A DNA stretch of 48,761 nucleotides from Lentisphaerae bacterium GWF2_57_35 (GCA_001804865.1 MHBK01000072.1:1-48761), one strand, 5' to 3'; positions 23,914 through 32,774 are shown, counted from the stretch's first letter. Notes: generated by a model from the letters alone, not told the origin. Numbers and translations: made by a program.

Positions 23914-25938
23914 TTACTTCAGCAACTCCAGAAACTCCGCTTCCGAAAGCACTTTCACGCCGAGTTTATTGGCCTTGTCCAGCTTGGAACCGGGAGACTC
24001 CCCGGCGATAAGATAAGTTGTCTTTTTGCTTACGCTGTCGGCGACATGAGCTCCCAGCTTGCGCAATTGCTCGCCGGCCTCGTCGCGGGAAAAATTTTCC
24101 AGCGTTCCGGTGATGACCACGGTCTTGCCGGCAAAAGGGCCCGTGGCGGAACCGGCGGATGCGGCTTCCACATGGTCGAAACGCACGCCGGCCTGCCGGA
24201 GTTTTTCGATCACGGTTTGATTTCTCGGATTGCCAAAGAATTCGGCGATGCTCAGAGCCACAACGGGACCGATGTCGGACACCCGCTCCAAATCGGCCGC
24301 CTCGCAGGCCGCGATTTTTTCCAACGATTGGAAATGATTCGCCAGCTTGCGGGCAGCGCCTTCGCCGACATGGACAATGCCAAGGCCGTGGATCAGCCTC
24401 CACAATTCACGATCCTTGCTCTCGGCAATCGCCTGCACCACGTTGGCCGCAGATTTCTCGGCCATGCGGTCGAGCGTCGAGAGTTGTTCGGCGGCGAGTT
24501 GGTAGAGATCGGCGACATCCCGGACGAGTTGCCGGTCGACCAACTGACTCACGAGAACTTCTCCCAGGTTTTCGATATCCATCGAATGCCGGGCGGCGTA
24601 GTGCTGGATGCTGCGCTTAAGCTGGGCCGGGCAGGCGATATTCTCGCAACGCCAAGCCACGAATTCCGGATCGCGGTGCACGGGGCCGCCGCAGCACGGG
24701 CACTTGCCCTCGATGTGCCGGATGAAATCGAACGGTCCGGAGTCTGTGGGGCGTTCTTCGAGCACCACGGACATCACGGCCGGGATGACTTCGCCGGCCT
24801 TTTCGATCACGACCATGTCGCCAACGCGAATGTCCTTGCGCTTGATTTCCTCTTCATTGTGCAACGTCGCCCTGGAGATGGTCGAACCCGCAAGAAAAAC
24901 CGGTTCCAGCTCGGCGACCGGCGTGAGCGATCCCGTGCGGCCTACCTGAACAGTGATCGCTTTCAGGCGCGTACGAGCCTGCTCGTGGGAATATTTATAG
25001 GCAATGGCATACCGCGGGGCCTTGGCGGTGGCTCCAAGCCGGGGCCAGTAATCCAGCCGGTTGACCTTGACGACCGCGCCATCGATCTCGTAGGGCAGGT
25101 CGCCTTCCTTTTGTTGCAGTTCGCCGGCGCGCTGCATCACTTCGTCGATGTCCTGGCAGCGCCACCAAAATTTTGGCGTCGGCAAGCCCAACTGCTTGAG
25201 CGTATTGAGGACTTCCTCATGCGCGCCGAATTGAATGCCTTTCGCGGCGCCGACCGCGTAGAACACCGCGGAAAGAGGCCGTCGGGCGACAATCCGGGGA
25301 TCGAGCAGCTTCAGGGAGCCGGCCGTCGCATTGCGCGGATTGGCAAAAGGTTCTTCTTCGGCCCGGGCTCGTTCTTCATTGAGTTTCTTAAAACCTGCGA
25401 CCGGCATGTACGCCTCGCCGCGGACCTCCAGCAGCGCGGGCGGAAAGAAATCGCTTTGTAAGTTTTTGGGAATGGCCCGAATGGTTTTGAGATTATTGGT
25501 GATGTCGTCGCCGGTGGTCCCGTCGCCCCTCGTCGCCCCGAGCGTAAAGCGTCCCTGCTCGTAGCGCACGCTGATCGAGACGCCGTCCACCTTGGGTTCG
25601 AGGATGTATTCGATGTTCTCGCCGGGCAGAAGCTTTTTGACCCGTTTGTCGAATTCGCGCAGGTCGTCGAAATCGTAGGTGTTGTCCAGCGACATCATCG
25701 GCTGCAAATGACGGACGGGGTTGAACACTTTCAACGGTTCGCCGCCGACGCGGCGGGTGGGGGAGTCCGGCGTGACGAGCTCGGGAAACTGCTCTTCGAG
25801 CTGCGTCAACTCGGCGTATAACCGGTCATAATCCCGGTCCGAAATCTCCGGCTGGGCATCGATATAATAGAGCCGGTTGTGCCGTTCGAGTTCGTTTCGG
25901 AGCTTCTCAATGCGTTTTTGGGCGTCGTTCCTGTTCAT
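23914..25938 (-). CDS. ligA: NAD-dependent DNA ligase
   Basis: Seals nicks with NAD as cofactor; 674 residues, typical. The adenylation domain holds catalytic Lys116 in EPKVDG. An OB-fold follows, then the four-Cys zinc finger (CPCCGG and CENIACP), helix-hairpin-helix repeats (VGEGAARKLANHFQSLE), and a C-terminal BRCT domain from about residue 600 (FAGKTVVITGTLENFSRDEA). A 19-base stretch within the HhH coding region resembles the palindrome found at 1809-1889, but the encoded HFQSLE is normal for the family. Confidence 0.97.
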   Translation of the reverse strand: MNRNDAQKRIEKLRNELERHNRLYYIDAQPEISDRDYDRLYAELTQLEEQFPELVTPDSPTRRVGGEPLKVFNPVRHLQPMMSLDNTYDFDDLREFDKRVKKLLPGENIEYILEPKVDGVSISVRYEQGRFTLGATRGDGTTGDDITNNLKTIRAIPKNLQSDFFPPALLEVRGEAYMPVAGFKKLNEERARAEEEPFANPRNATAGSLKLLDPRIVARRPLSAVFYAVGAAKGIQFGAHEEVLNTLKQLGLPTPKFWWRCQDIDEVMQRAGELQQKEGDLPYEIDGAVVKVNRLDYWPRLGATAKAPRYAIAYKYSHEQARTRLKAITVQVGRTGSLTPVAELEPVFLAGSTISRATLHNEEEIKRKDIRVGDMVVIEKAGEVIPAVMSVVLEERPTDSGPFDFIRHIEGKCPCCGGPVHRDPEFVAWRCENIACPAQLKRSIQHYAARHSMDIENLGEVLVSQLVDRQLVRDVADLYQLAAEQLSTLDRMAEKSAANVVQAIAESKDRELWRLIHGLGIVHVGEGAARKLANHFQSLEKIAACEAADLERVSDIGPVVALSIAEFFGNPRNQTVIEKLRQAGVRFDHVEAASAGSATGPFAGKTVVITGTLENFSRDEAGEQLRKLGAHVADSVSKKTTYLIAGESPGSKLDKANKLGVKVLSEAEFLELLK

Positions 25939-25977
25939 AAGCGTGAATTATTGCCATAAACGAAGCGATTGCGGGAT

Positions 25978-26006
25978 AAAAAAACACAACGTTGTTTGTC
26001 AACGTT
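25978..26006 (-). terminator. Rho-independent terminator overlapping the VanZ gene end
   Basis: Perfect 7-base arms AACGTTG (25988-25994) and CAACGTT (26000-26006) enclose TTTGT. In minus-strand order the stem is followed by GTG and then seven T (A-run 25978-25984). The stem includes the stop codon of the VanZ-like gene. It would end that transcript before ligA and so separate ligA expression. Confidence 0.8.
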
Positions 26007-26385
26007 TTGGCATTTTTCGTGAGCAGAGATTCCAGCCCGCGACAAAAAGAACGCCGCCCACGGTATCGGCGGTCCAATCCATCGCATCGGAATTTCGATT
26101 CGGTGTGAAGTACTGGTGGAATTCGTCGAAGGCGCCGTATAAAGAGGTCAATAAAACGGCCAACAAAGCGGCCTTCCGAAAGCTAAATTGCCGTTCGACT
26201 CGGAATCCGAGAAAGATAAACCCGGCCAGCGTACCGAATAGAATGGTGTGCATTACTTTATCTTGGGCGGGAAACAGATCGGGGCCCGGCGGAAAAGAAA
26301 GCGAACTGAATACGAAAATCAACCCCGCCCACAAAATAGCGGGCGCCCAATAGATAGCCTTGCGGTGCATCGGATTTTTCATCAT
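25999..26385 (-). CDS. VanZ-like membrane protein
   Basis: A 128-residue integral membrane protein with four predicted helices. Family signatures include WAPAILWAGLIFVFSS in helix one, DKVMHTILFGTLAGF in helix two, and SLYGAFDEFHQYFTPNR followed by DWTADTVGG. These acidic/His positions are typical of VanZ-like proteins; one member gives low-level teicoplanin resistance, but most are of unknown function. There is no van cluster here, so a resistance role is not supported. Confidence 0.88.
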   Translation of the reverse strand: MMKNPMHRKAIYWAPAILWAGLIFVFSSLSFPPGPDLFPAQDKVMHTILFGTLAGFIFLGFRVERQFSFRKAALLAVLLTSLYGAFDEFHQYFTPNRNSDAMDWTADTVGGVLFVAGWNLCSRKMPKR

Positions 26386-26676
26386 AGATTCTGGACTTTA
26401 CTGCCGGATTTATTGAATAGCAACGGTGCAATTCTCGGTTTATTCGTCCGATGCGTGGCTGTTGGAATCGTTGAAGAATTAAAACACGGCTATTATTCGG
26501 AGAGCATTGCGCACCTGTCTTTTCATCACGTAAAGTTTGATAACACAAGCAATCGCGTTTAGTATCTTCTCAAAGGATGGCTCTGTTCACTATTGATTTC
26601 TAAAATAATAAGCATAAATGATGGCTTGGCGCTGCTGTCTGTACGGGATGGCCATCTGGCGGCATGACGAGGACGT

Positions 26677-27864
26677 ATGATTGATCAGAACCAATTGCAT
26701 GCTTTGTGTGCGGATATCGAATCGGATAGAGTAGAGCGAACCGAATCTACCGACAATACAAACAAATTTTGTGAAGCGGTTTGCGCGTTTGCAAACGATT
26801 TGCCCAACCATCAACAACCGGGATATTTGCTGATTGGCGTCCGGAACGACGGATCTCTTTCAGGTTTAACCGTTACGGACCAATTGTTGCAAAATTTGGC
26901 CGCTATTCGGGCCGATGGCAACGTCTTGCCTCAACCGGCTATCAATGTTGCCCGGATAGCCTTGCCGGGAGGGGCTGTGGCTGTGGTGGAAGTCCACCCG
27001 TCCGATTTGCCTCCGGTTCGGTATAAGGGCCGTGTTTATGTTCGTGTGGGTCCCCGTCGCGGAATCGCCAACGAGCAGGAAGAGCGAATGCTGTCGGAGC
27101 GGAGAATTGCCCGTGCGAGAAGTTTCGATGCGACGCCCTGTCCTCAAGGCGTAGTGTCGGACTTGGCTCTGGGGCAGTTCGATGCTTATCGGCGGGTGGC
27201 GATCGATCCGTCGATTATTGAAGCCAATCACCGTTCCATTGAAGAGCAGTTGGCTTCGTTGAGATTCTACGATCTTCGACGCAATTGTCCGACCTTCGCA
27301 GGCATTCTGCTGTTTGGGAAAAGCCCCCGGTTCTATCTGCCGGGAGCTTATATCCAGTTTCTACGATTGCCGGGCACTCAGTTAACGGACAGGCCCGTCG
27401 ATCAGGCGGAAATTTCCGGCGATCTACTCTCCGTTCTTCGCGAACTGGATTTTCGCATCAAGATGAATATTCGTACATCGCTTAATCAGGTGTCGGGAAC
27501 GTTGCGTGAAACATTGAATCCTGATTATTCCGATCAGGCCATACGGGAGTTAGTGATGAATGCGGTTATGCACCGCAATTATGAATCGAACACCCCCATC
27601 CGCTTCTACTGGTTTTCCAACCGCATTGAAGTTCAAAGTCCGGGTGGATTATATGGCGAAGCCACGCCTCAGAACTTTCCATCGCGTAATAGCTACCGTA
27701 ATCCCGTTATCGCTGAAGCCATGAAAGAACTGGGGTATGTGAACCGCTACGGTTATGGCGTTCGGCGCGCCCAGGCTCTGTTGCTCGATAATGGCAACCC
27801 GGAACCTCGTTTCGAATTCGATCCTAACTCCGTATTGGCGGTTATTCCTGGGAGACCGGCGTGA
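26677..27864 (+). CDS. AlbA_2 (Schlafen-like) / HATPase_c_4 protein
   Basis: A 395-residue protein. Residues about 10-150 form an AlbA_2/Schlafen-type domain (ERTESTDNTNKFCEAVCAFA, then YLLIGVRNDGSLSGL, RVGPRRGIANEQEE). A C-terminal GHKL-type ATPase module of the HATPase_c_4 kind has its N-box at about 288-302 (IRELVMNAVMHRNY). Members are often annotated as transcriptional regulators or helicase-related; the activity is not established. GAGGA precedes the ATG. It ends in a GTGA overlap with the ParA-like gene. The pair is more AT-rich than flanking genes and lies beside a recombinase fragment, suggesting transfer. Confidence 0.85.
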   Translation: MIDQNQLHALCADIESDRVERTESTDNTNKFCEAVCAFANDLPNHQQPGYLLIGVRNDGSLSGLTVTDQLLQNLAAIRADGNVLPQPAINVARIALPGGAVAVVEVHPSDLPPVRYKGRVYVRVGPRRGIANEQEERMLSERRIARARSFDATPCPQGVVSDLALGQFDAYRRVAIDPSIIEANHRSIEEQLASLRFYDLRRNCPTFAGILLFGKSPRFYLPGAYIQFLRLPGTQLTDRPVDQAEISGDLLSVLRELDFRIKMNIRTSLNQVSGTLRETLNPDYSDQAIRELVMNAVMHRNYESNTPIRFYWFSNRIEVQSPGGLYGEATPQNFPSRNSYRNPVIAEAMKELGYVNRYGYGVRRAQALLLDNGNPEPRFEFDPNSVLAVIPGRPA

Positions 27865-28847
27865 AAACCATTGCATTTTTTAACAACAAGGGGGGAGTGG
27901 GGAAGACCACGCTTGTTTATCATTTGGCCTGGATGTTTGCTGAGCAAGGAGTCAAAACTTTAGCGGTAGATTTGGACCCTCAAGCCAATCTTACCTCTAT
28001 GTTCTTGGAAGAGGATCGTTTGGTTGAGCTTTGGCCCGACCATCTGCATCCAGAAACCATTTTGGGCGCCATTCAACCTATTTTAAGTGGGACCGGCGAT
28101 GTTTTGAGTCAGCCGCACGTGGAATCGATTTCGGACGTATTGGGTTTGATTCCAGGCGACTTGGGCCTTTCTCGTTTTGAAGACAAACTTTCCGATGCAT
28201 GGCCTCGTTGTCATAACCGGGATGAGGCTGCCTTTCGTGTCATGACCGCCTTTCACCGTATTGTCGAGAATGCAGCAAAAAGCAGCAATGCCGTTTTGGC
28301 TTTGGTGGATGTAGGTCCGAATCTTGGAGCCATTAATCGTGCGGCGCTTATAGCTTCTTCTCGGGTTGTGCTGCCTCTTGCCCCGGATTTATTCTCCTTG
28401 CAGGGGTTGAAAAATCTTGGTCCAACTTTGCACGAATGGCGTAGCGTATGGAGCGAATTGCGCGCCAAGGCTCCTCCCATGCTTTCTCTACCTCTGGGAG
28501 GCATGGATGCCATTGGTTATGTGATCATGCAGCACGGATTACGCGATAACCGTCCGGTTAAAGCTTATCAGCGTTGGATGGACCGCATTCCAGAAGTCTA
28601 TCGTCAGGCCGTTTTGGACGAGGATATTGACGATGTTCCGACGGTTGTCAAAGACCCATACAATTTGTCGCTGCTGAAGCATTATCGAAGTCTGATGCCC
28701 ATGGCCATGGAAGCCCGCAAACCCATGTTTGCTTTGAGACCTGCTGACGGAGCCATCGGAGCTCATGTGGATGCCGTAAAAGACTGTTTTGACGATTTTT
28801 TAGCTTTAGCCCATCGCATTGCCGATAAAGCAGGCATTGCCGTTTAA
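27861..28847 (+). CDS. ParA-family ATPase
   Basis: A 328-residue deviant Walker A ATPase. The P-loop KGGVGKTT is at 10-17, with both signature lysines. Switch elements are DLDPQANL (from 37) and a later VDVGPNLG. It starts with GTG inside the stop codon of the AlbA_2 gene. No parB gene or parS-like repeat is next to it, so chromosomal partitioning is unlikely. Standalone ParA-like proteins coupled to an ATPase partner occur in mobile elements; a plasmid-maintenance or defence role is inference. Confidence 0.88.
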   Translation: MKTIAFFNNKGGVGKTTLVYHLAWMFAEQGVKTLAVDLDPQANLTSMFLEEDRLVELWPDHLHPETILGAIQPILSGTGDVLSQPHVESISDVLGLIPGDLGLSRFEDKLSDAWPRCHNRDEAAFRVMTAFHRIVENAAKSSNAVLALVDVGPNLGAINRAALIASSRVVLPLAPDLFSLQGLKNLGPTLHEWRSVWSELRAKAPPMLSLPLGGMDAIGYVIMQHGLRDNRPVKAYQRWMDRIPEVYRQAVLDEDIDDVPTVVKDPYNLSLLKHYRSLMPMAMEARKPMFALRPADGAIGAHVDAVKDCFDDFLALAHRIADKAGIAV

Positions 28848-28848
28848 C

Positions 28849-29040
28849 GGCCAGCTGGTCCCGGCGCTGGCGATCATGGCCTTTGCCGGATTGCGACCGG
28901 GAGAAGTCCCCGTGCTTCAATGGGAGGCTATTGACCTTACGTAAAAGCTCATCCGCGTGACCCCGGAAACGTCCAAGGTTCGGAGGTCTCGCCTTGTGGA
29001 CATATCGGACAACCTGGGCGCGTGGCTGGCGCGTTATCAA
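28849..29040 (+). pseudogene. Tyrosine-recombinase (integrase) fragment with internal stop
   Basis: Reading from 28849 in one frame gives an integrase core piece: LVPALAIMAFAGLRPGEV, which has the first catalytic Arg in the GLRPGE motif, then LQWEAIDLT. An in-frame TAA follows at 28942-28944, after which LIRVTPETSKVRRSRLVDIS and NLGAWLARYQ continue the family pattern. The N-terminal domain, the HxxR motif and the catalytic Tyr are missing. It is GC-rich like the host, unlike the ParA gene that abuts it. Its place 116 bases from the 3' end of tRNA-Lys fits a decayed tRNA-targeting element. Confidence 0.8.
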
Positions 29041-29115
29041 TCGTTGACAATTTTTCCGACTAAAACCCGCCTTTACGCGCTTCTATCCGCAAACCGGGGA
29101 TGCGAGGAAGACAGC

Positions 29116-29137
29116 CAAAAACAAGGCTTTTGGCCTT
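29116..29137 (-). terminator. Terminator of tRNA-Lys
   Basis: In minus-strand order, AAGGC, a CAAAA loop, GCCTT and then GTTTTT follow the tRNA 3' end by about 20 bases. The stem is short (5 pairs) but the T-run and position are right. Confidence 0.65.
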
Positions 29138-29155
29138 ATTTTGTGGGGTTTTTAA

Positions 29156-29231
29156 TGGTGAGCCGGGCGGGGTTCGAACCCGCGACCACAAGCTTAAAAG
29201 GCTCGTGCTCTACCAACTGAGCTACCGGCCC
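29156..29231 (-). tRNA. tRNA-Lys (anticodon UUU)
   Basis: A 76-base cloverleaf including an encoded CCA. The acceptor GGGCCGG pairs with CCGGCTC (one G-U). D-arm TAGCTCAGTTGGTAGAGCA is canonical. The anticodon loop CTTTTAA presents UUU. The T-arm GCGGGTTCGAACCCCGC is standard. The 3' end faces the recombinase fragment, the usual side for integration into tRNA genes. Confidence 0.97.
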
Positions 29232-29263
29232 ACTTGAAAAGTGCAAGAAGGGCAAGGAGAGTT

Positions 29264-29292
29264 ACGCTAGAAGAAACGCTGGGATTTGTCAA
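29264..29292 (-). promoter_or_regulatory. Promoter of tRNA-Lys
   Basis: On the minus strand a perfect -35 TTGACA (29287-29292 complement) is followed after 17 bases by TAGCGT (29264-29269), a three-of-six match to the -10. It lies about 30 bases upstream of the tRNA 5' end. A small CACTT/AAGTG hairpin abuts the mature 5' end. Confidence 0.6.
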
Positions 29293-29360
29293 AGAGAAGA
29301 TGCGGGGTCCGAGAGGTTTTTCCGTCCCACAGTCCAAAAAACGGTGATATAGTAAGGCTT

Positions 29361-30200
29361 ATGAACTACTTTGGGAGAGATTTCGTGAAGCGGTGGCCAT
29401 ACCAGGAAATTGCCTTCCGGGAAGGTGTGACGCCCGGCGTGAAGTATTTGCTAATCGCCACGGCGGTTGCCTTTGTCGTGCAATTATTTCTGGATCGATT
29501 CACGAATGGGTTGTTCACACAGTTGTATGCCGGTTTAAGTCTCGAAGGTATCCGCCACGGTCGTGTTTGGCAGTTGGCTACGTACATGTTTTTACATGGC
29601 GGCCTATTGCATTTCGTGCTGAATATGTTGGTTCTCTTTTTCATGGGGCCGGAGACCGAGCGAGCTTTGGGCACCCGGCATTTTGTGCTGCTTTATTTCT
29701 TAAGCGGTATTTTGGGCGGATTGGGCTGGCTGCTGATCAGTTCCGCCTCCTGGATTCCCTGTATTGGCGCGTCCGGCGCTGTTTTTGGCGTGATTGGGGC
29801 TTTTGCCGCTTTGTTTCCCAATCGTATGATTACGGTTTTAGTCTTTTTTATCCTTCCGATTACTCTGCGGGCTTGGGTGCTGGCGGTGGGTTTGGCTGCA
29901 ATGGAATTAGTTTACCTGTTCAATGCGGACGGCGGCATCGCGTATGCGGCGCATTTGGCCGGCGGGTTAAGCGGGTATGTGTATGGGTGGACTCTTTCTC
30001 ATGGCATGTCGGAAAGCCTGCGGGGGGTAACCTCATCATGGACTCGCCCGACCCTGACGGTGTTAAAGGGCGGGCAGGATGGCGTTATGCCCTCAAAGGA
30101 AGAAATCGATGCGATTCTGGACAAAATATCCCGGCACGGCATTCATAGTTTGAGCAGCCAAGAGCGCAAACTACTGGAAAAAGCGAGCCACAATCTGTAA
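29361..30200 (+). CDS. Rhomboid-family intramembrane serine protease
   Basis: A 279-residue membrane protease with about six helices. The nucleophile is Ser138 in GASGAVFG and the partner is His198 in YAAHLAGG. The HGGLLHFVLNM segment (79-89) supplies the conserved His/Asn of helix two. The C-terminal 70 residues form a soluble tail including MPSKEEIDAILDKISRHG, which resembles the short C-terminal motif of many bacterial rhomboids. I chose the ATG giving MNYFGRDF; upstream residues from a TTG do not look like protein. It is convergent with rnc. Confidence 0.92.
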   Translation: MNYFGRDFVKRWPYQEIAFREGVTPGVKYLLIATAVAFVVQLFLDRFTNGLFTQLYAGLSLEGIRHGRVWQLATYMFLHGGLLHFVLNMLVLFFMGPETERALGTRHFVLLYFLSGILGGLGWLLISSASWIPCIGASGAVFGVIGAFAALFPNRMITVLVFFILPITLRAWVLAVGLAAMELVYLFNADGGIAYAAHLAGGLSGYVYGWTLSHGMSESLRGVTSSWTRPTLTVLKGGQDGVMPSKEEIDAILDKISRHGIHSLSSQERKLLEKASHNL

Positions 30201-30237
30201 TCCGATCTGCCCGCTTCCAAGCGTATCCCCCTCCGCG

Positions 30238-30966
30238 TTAATTGGCTCCGTTCGTTGTTTTCGAATCGGCGGCGGGGGGTTGGCTCAAGGCTCGCAGGGC
30301 CTCGCCGGCTGCGGTGGTTTCGGCTTCGCGTTTGTTGGAGCCGAAGCCGGTCCCGCGAATGACGCCGTCGATGAGAACTTCCACGGTGAACACGCGGGAG
30401 TGAGCGGGCCCTTCTTCGCGGACGACCCGATATGCCGGGCTGATCTTCCAATGCATTTGGCAGTATTCCTGGAGCGCCCCTTTGGGATTGTCCTTCCAAA
30501 GATCGCTGGCGGCTGCGCCAATTTCAGGCACAAAAAGCTTTTTGAAAATGGTTTGGACGGCGCGCAGGCCTCCATCCAAATAGGCCGCTCCAATGACCGC
30601 CTCCAGCGCATCGCTGAGATTGGAAAGCCGATGTTGCCCGCCCGATTTCGTTTCTCCATGTCCGAGACGCAGGTATTGGCCAAGGGAGATGCTTTGGGCG
30701 ATGCGGGCCAGGGTGCGGGTGTTGGCGAGGCGGCTGCGCAGTTGGGTCAGGTCGCCTTCCTGAAAGTGGTGATACATCTCGTAGAGCGCCGCTCCAGAGA
30801 CCAAGCCCAGCACCGCATCGCCAAGAAATTCCAGGCGTTGATTGTCGTCTTCGACCTCCGCCGTCTCGTAGCGAAACGAGGGATGGGTCAGGGCCGTTTG
30901 CAGATAGAGCTTCTTGCGGAAACTATAGCCCAAGGCTTTTTCGAGCGGTCGGTAGAGTGTTTTCAT
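30238..30966 (-). CDS. rnc: Ribonuclease III
   Basis: Double-stranded RNA endonuclease for rRNA and mRNA processing, 242 residues. The nuclease signature RLEFLGDAVLGL includes Glu46 and Asp50; a second acidic pair is in the SDALEAVIGAAYLDGG region. A C-terminal dsRNA-binding domain starts near NPKGALQEY and contains the GFGSNKREAETTAAGEAL helix. The start ATG overlaps the xerD stop as ATGA. An upstream extension of the same frame runs antiparallel-free through xerD out of phase and is not part of the protein. Confidence 0.96.
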   Translation of the reverse strand: MKTLYRPLEKALGYSFRKKLYLQTALTHPSFRYETAEVEDDNQRLEFLGDAVLGLVSGAALYEMYHHFQEGDLTQLRSRLANTRTLARIAQSISLGQYLRLGHGETKSGGQHRLSNLSDALEAVIGAAYLDGGLRAVQTIFKKLFVPEIGAAASDLWKDNPKGALQEYCQMHWKISPAYRVVREEGPAHSRVFTVEVLIDGVIRGTGFGSNKREAETTAAGEALRALSQPPAADSKTTNGAN

Positions 30967-31850
30967 GCGCGTGGATGGTATTGTTCGTGAACGGTTTTCA
31001 GTCTGGCTTGATCGACATGGGTATAAATCTGAGTGGTAGCGATATCGGCGTGTCCCAGCATTTCCTGAATAAACCGAAGCGGCGCGCCGTTGGCCAGCAG
31101 GTGGCTGGCGAAAGAGTGCCGCAAGGTGTGCGGCGTCAGTTTCTTTACGATATGCGCCTTTCGCGCGTATTGGCGGATCAGTTTCCACAAGCCTTTCCGG
31201 CTGATGGCTTGTCCGCGAAGGTTGAGAAACACCTGTCCGGCGTCCTGTCCTTTGACGAGCGACGGGCGCAGCTCCTGGAGGTAGCGTTGCAGGATCTTTC
31301 GGGCCACGTCGCCCAGCGGCACTACGCGTTCTTTGCTGCCCTTGCCGAAGCACACCAGATAACCGGCATCGAAATGGATATCCTCGATTTTGAGCTGCGA
31401 CAACTCGGAGACGCGCAGCCCGGTGCTGTAAAAGGTTTCGATCATGGCCCGGTCCCTCAAGCCCAGCCGTTTGGTCTCGTCGGGCGCGGCCAAAAGCTGT
31501 TCCACTTCCTTTTCGGAAAGAGTGGATGGCAGCACCTTCCAAAGACGCGGCGAGTCCATGGCATCGGTGACGTTGTCGGTCATTAACGATTCCTGCTGGA
31601 GATACCGGAAAAACATCTTGATCGACACCAGCCGCCGGGAAATTGAATTAGTGCTCAACCCCCGATCGCGAGCGTCCATCATGTAATCCAGAATCTGCTT
31701 GCGCGTCACGGCATTGACGGACGTGATGCCTTTCGTTTGAAGAAAAGCCATAAAGTCCTTCAGATCGGCGTGGTAAGCCTGCCGTGTGTTTTCGCTCAGA
31801 CCCCGTTCAAGCGAGATGTAATCCAAGAATTGATCCAGCAGGGCCTGCAT
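30963..31850 (-). CDS. xerD: Site-specific tyrosine recombinase XerD/XerC type
   Basis: Chromosome-dimer-resolving recombinase, 295 residues. An N-terminal SAM-like core-binding domain precedes the catalytic domain. Catalytic residues are Arg146 (STGLRVSEL), Lys near 170 (GKGSKERVVPLG), His241 and Arg244 (HTLRHSFASHLL), His267 (LGHADIATTQIYTHV) and Tyr276. Its length and the YTHVDQARLKTVHEQYHPRA-like end match XerD, but XerC cannot be excluded from one window. It lies between purC and rnc in a minus-strand run. Confidence 0.93.
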   Translation of the reverse strand: MQALLDQFLDYISLERGLSENTRQAYHADLKDFMAFLQTKGITSVNAVTRKQILDYMMDARDRGLSTNSISRRLVSIKMFFRYLQQESLMTDNVTDAMDSPRLWKVLPSTLSEKEVEQLLAAPDETKRLGLRDRAMIETFYSTGLRVSELSQLKIEDIHFDAGYLVCFGKGSKERVVPLGDVARKILQRYLQELRPSLVKGQDAGQVFLNLRGQAISRKGLWKLIRQYARKAHIVKKLTPHTLRHSFASHLLANGAPLRFIQEMLGHADIATTQIYTHVDQARLKTVHEQYHPRA

Positions 31851-31878
31851 CGGCTACAACCCTCCGGGACGAGACCCA

Positions 31879-32772
31879 TCAAATGTCGAGATCCCGTCCA
31901 GTCAAAAGCTTATAAGCTTCGAGATACTTTTCGCGCGTGTTTTGAACGATTTCTTCGGGCAGCGATGGTGCGGGCGGTTGTTTGTCCCATGCCAGCGTTT
32001 CAAGATAATCGCGGACGAACTGCTTGTCGAACGACGGAGGGGACTGGCCCGGCGCATAACTGGAAGCCGGCCAGAAGCGCGAACTGTCGGGGGTCAGGGC
32101 TTCGTCGATCAAGATCAGCTGGCCTTCGCAAAGCCCGAATTCGAATTTGGTGTCGGCGATGATGATGCCGCATTTGCGGGCATGGTCGCAGGCAAATTCA
32201 TACAGCGCCAGGCTGATGTCGCGGACTTGTTGGGCTAGTGCGGGACCGATCATTTCCTCGGTCTGCGCGAAAGAAATATTTTCGTCGTGGCCGGTCTCCG
32301 CCTTGCGGGCGGGCGTAAAAATCGGGGTGTCCAGCCGGTCGGCCATCTTGTAGCCGGGCCGGAGGGGGATGCCGCTGACCACGCCGCCGCCCTGCGAATA
32401 TTCCTTCCAGCCGGAGCCGATCAGATAGCCTCGCACGACGCATTCGACCGGCAGGGGCTTGGCTTTTTTGACGATCATCGAACGGCCCTTGAGCTGGTCG
32501 AGATCGGCTTGGCAGGCTTCAGGAAAATCTTTCGTGTCGCAACTGAGCATGTGATTGGGCACGATGTGTTCGGTTTGCTTGAACCACCAGGCCGAGAGCT
32601 GATTCAGCACTTTGCCCTTGTCGGGAATGCCGGTGGGCAGGACGCAGTCAAAGGCGGAAATTCGATCGGTTGCCACGAGCAGGAGCGTATCGCCGAGATC
32701 GAAAATGTCGCGCACTTTGCCGCTTTTCGATTTTTTGATTTTGGAGAGTCGGATATGGGTCGCGGATTTCAT
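31879..32772 (-). CDS. purC: SAICAR synthase (phosphoribosylaminoimidazole-succinocarboxamide synthase)
   Basis: ATP-dependent condensation of CAIR with aspartate in purine synthesis, 297 residues. Key segments are GKVRDIFDLGD near the N-terminus, LLLVATDRISAFDCVLP, PVECVVRGYLIGSGWKEY and IADTKFEFGL with LIDEALTPDSSRFWP. This longer architecture is the yeast-like PurC form. The start MKSATHIRLS lies 2 bases after the pepA stop, so the genes are coupled; a frame extension upstream overlaps pepA and was rejected. Confidence 0.95.
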   Translation of the reverse strand: MKSATHIRLSKIKKSKSGKVRDIFDLGDTLLLVATDRISAFDCVLPTGIPDKGKVLNQLSAWWFKQTEHIVPNHMLSCDTKDFPEACQADLDQLKGRSMIVKKAKPLPVECVVRGYLIGSGWKEYSQGGGVVSGIPLRPGYKMADRLDTPIFTPARKAETGHDENISFAQTEEMIGPALAQQVRDISLALYEFACDHARKCGIIIADTKFEFGLCEGQLILIDEALTPDSSRFWPASSYAPGQSPPSFDKQFVRDYLETLAWDKQPPAPSLPEEIVQNTREKYLEAYKLLTGRDLDI

Positions 32773-32774
32773 GG

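Noticed and set aside
24317..24335. Fourth copy of the TTTTCCAATSATTGGAAAA palindrome inside ligA
   Set aside because: It differs at two positions and encodes HFQSLE, normal for LigA helix-hairpin-helix segments, so coding constraint is a sufficient explanation.
26386..26676. Left attachment-site repeat of the tRNA-Lys 3' end
   Set aside because: I looked for a copy of the tRNA 3' sequence at the far side of the AlbA_2-ParA pair and found none.
30967..31542. N-terminal extension of RNase III
   Set aside because: It overlaps xerD on the same strand in another frame; the ATG in the ATGA overlap gives a normal-length RNase III.
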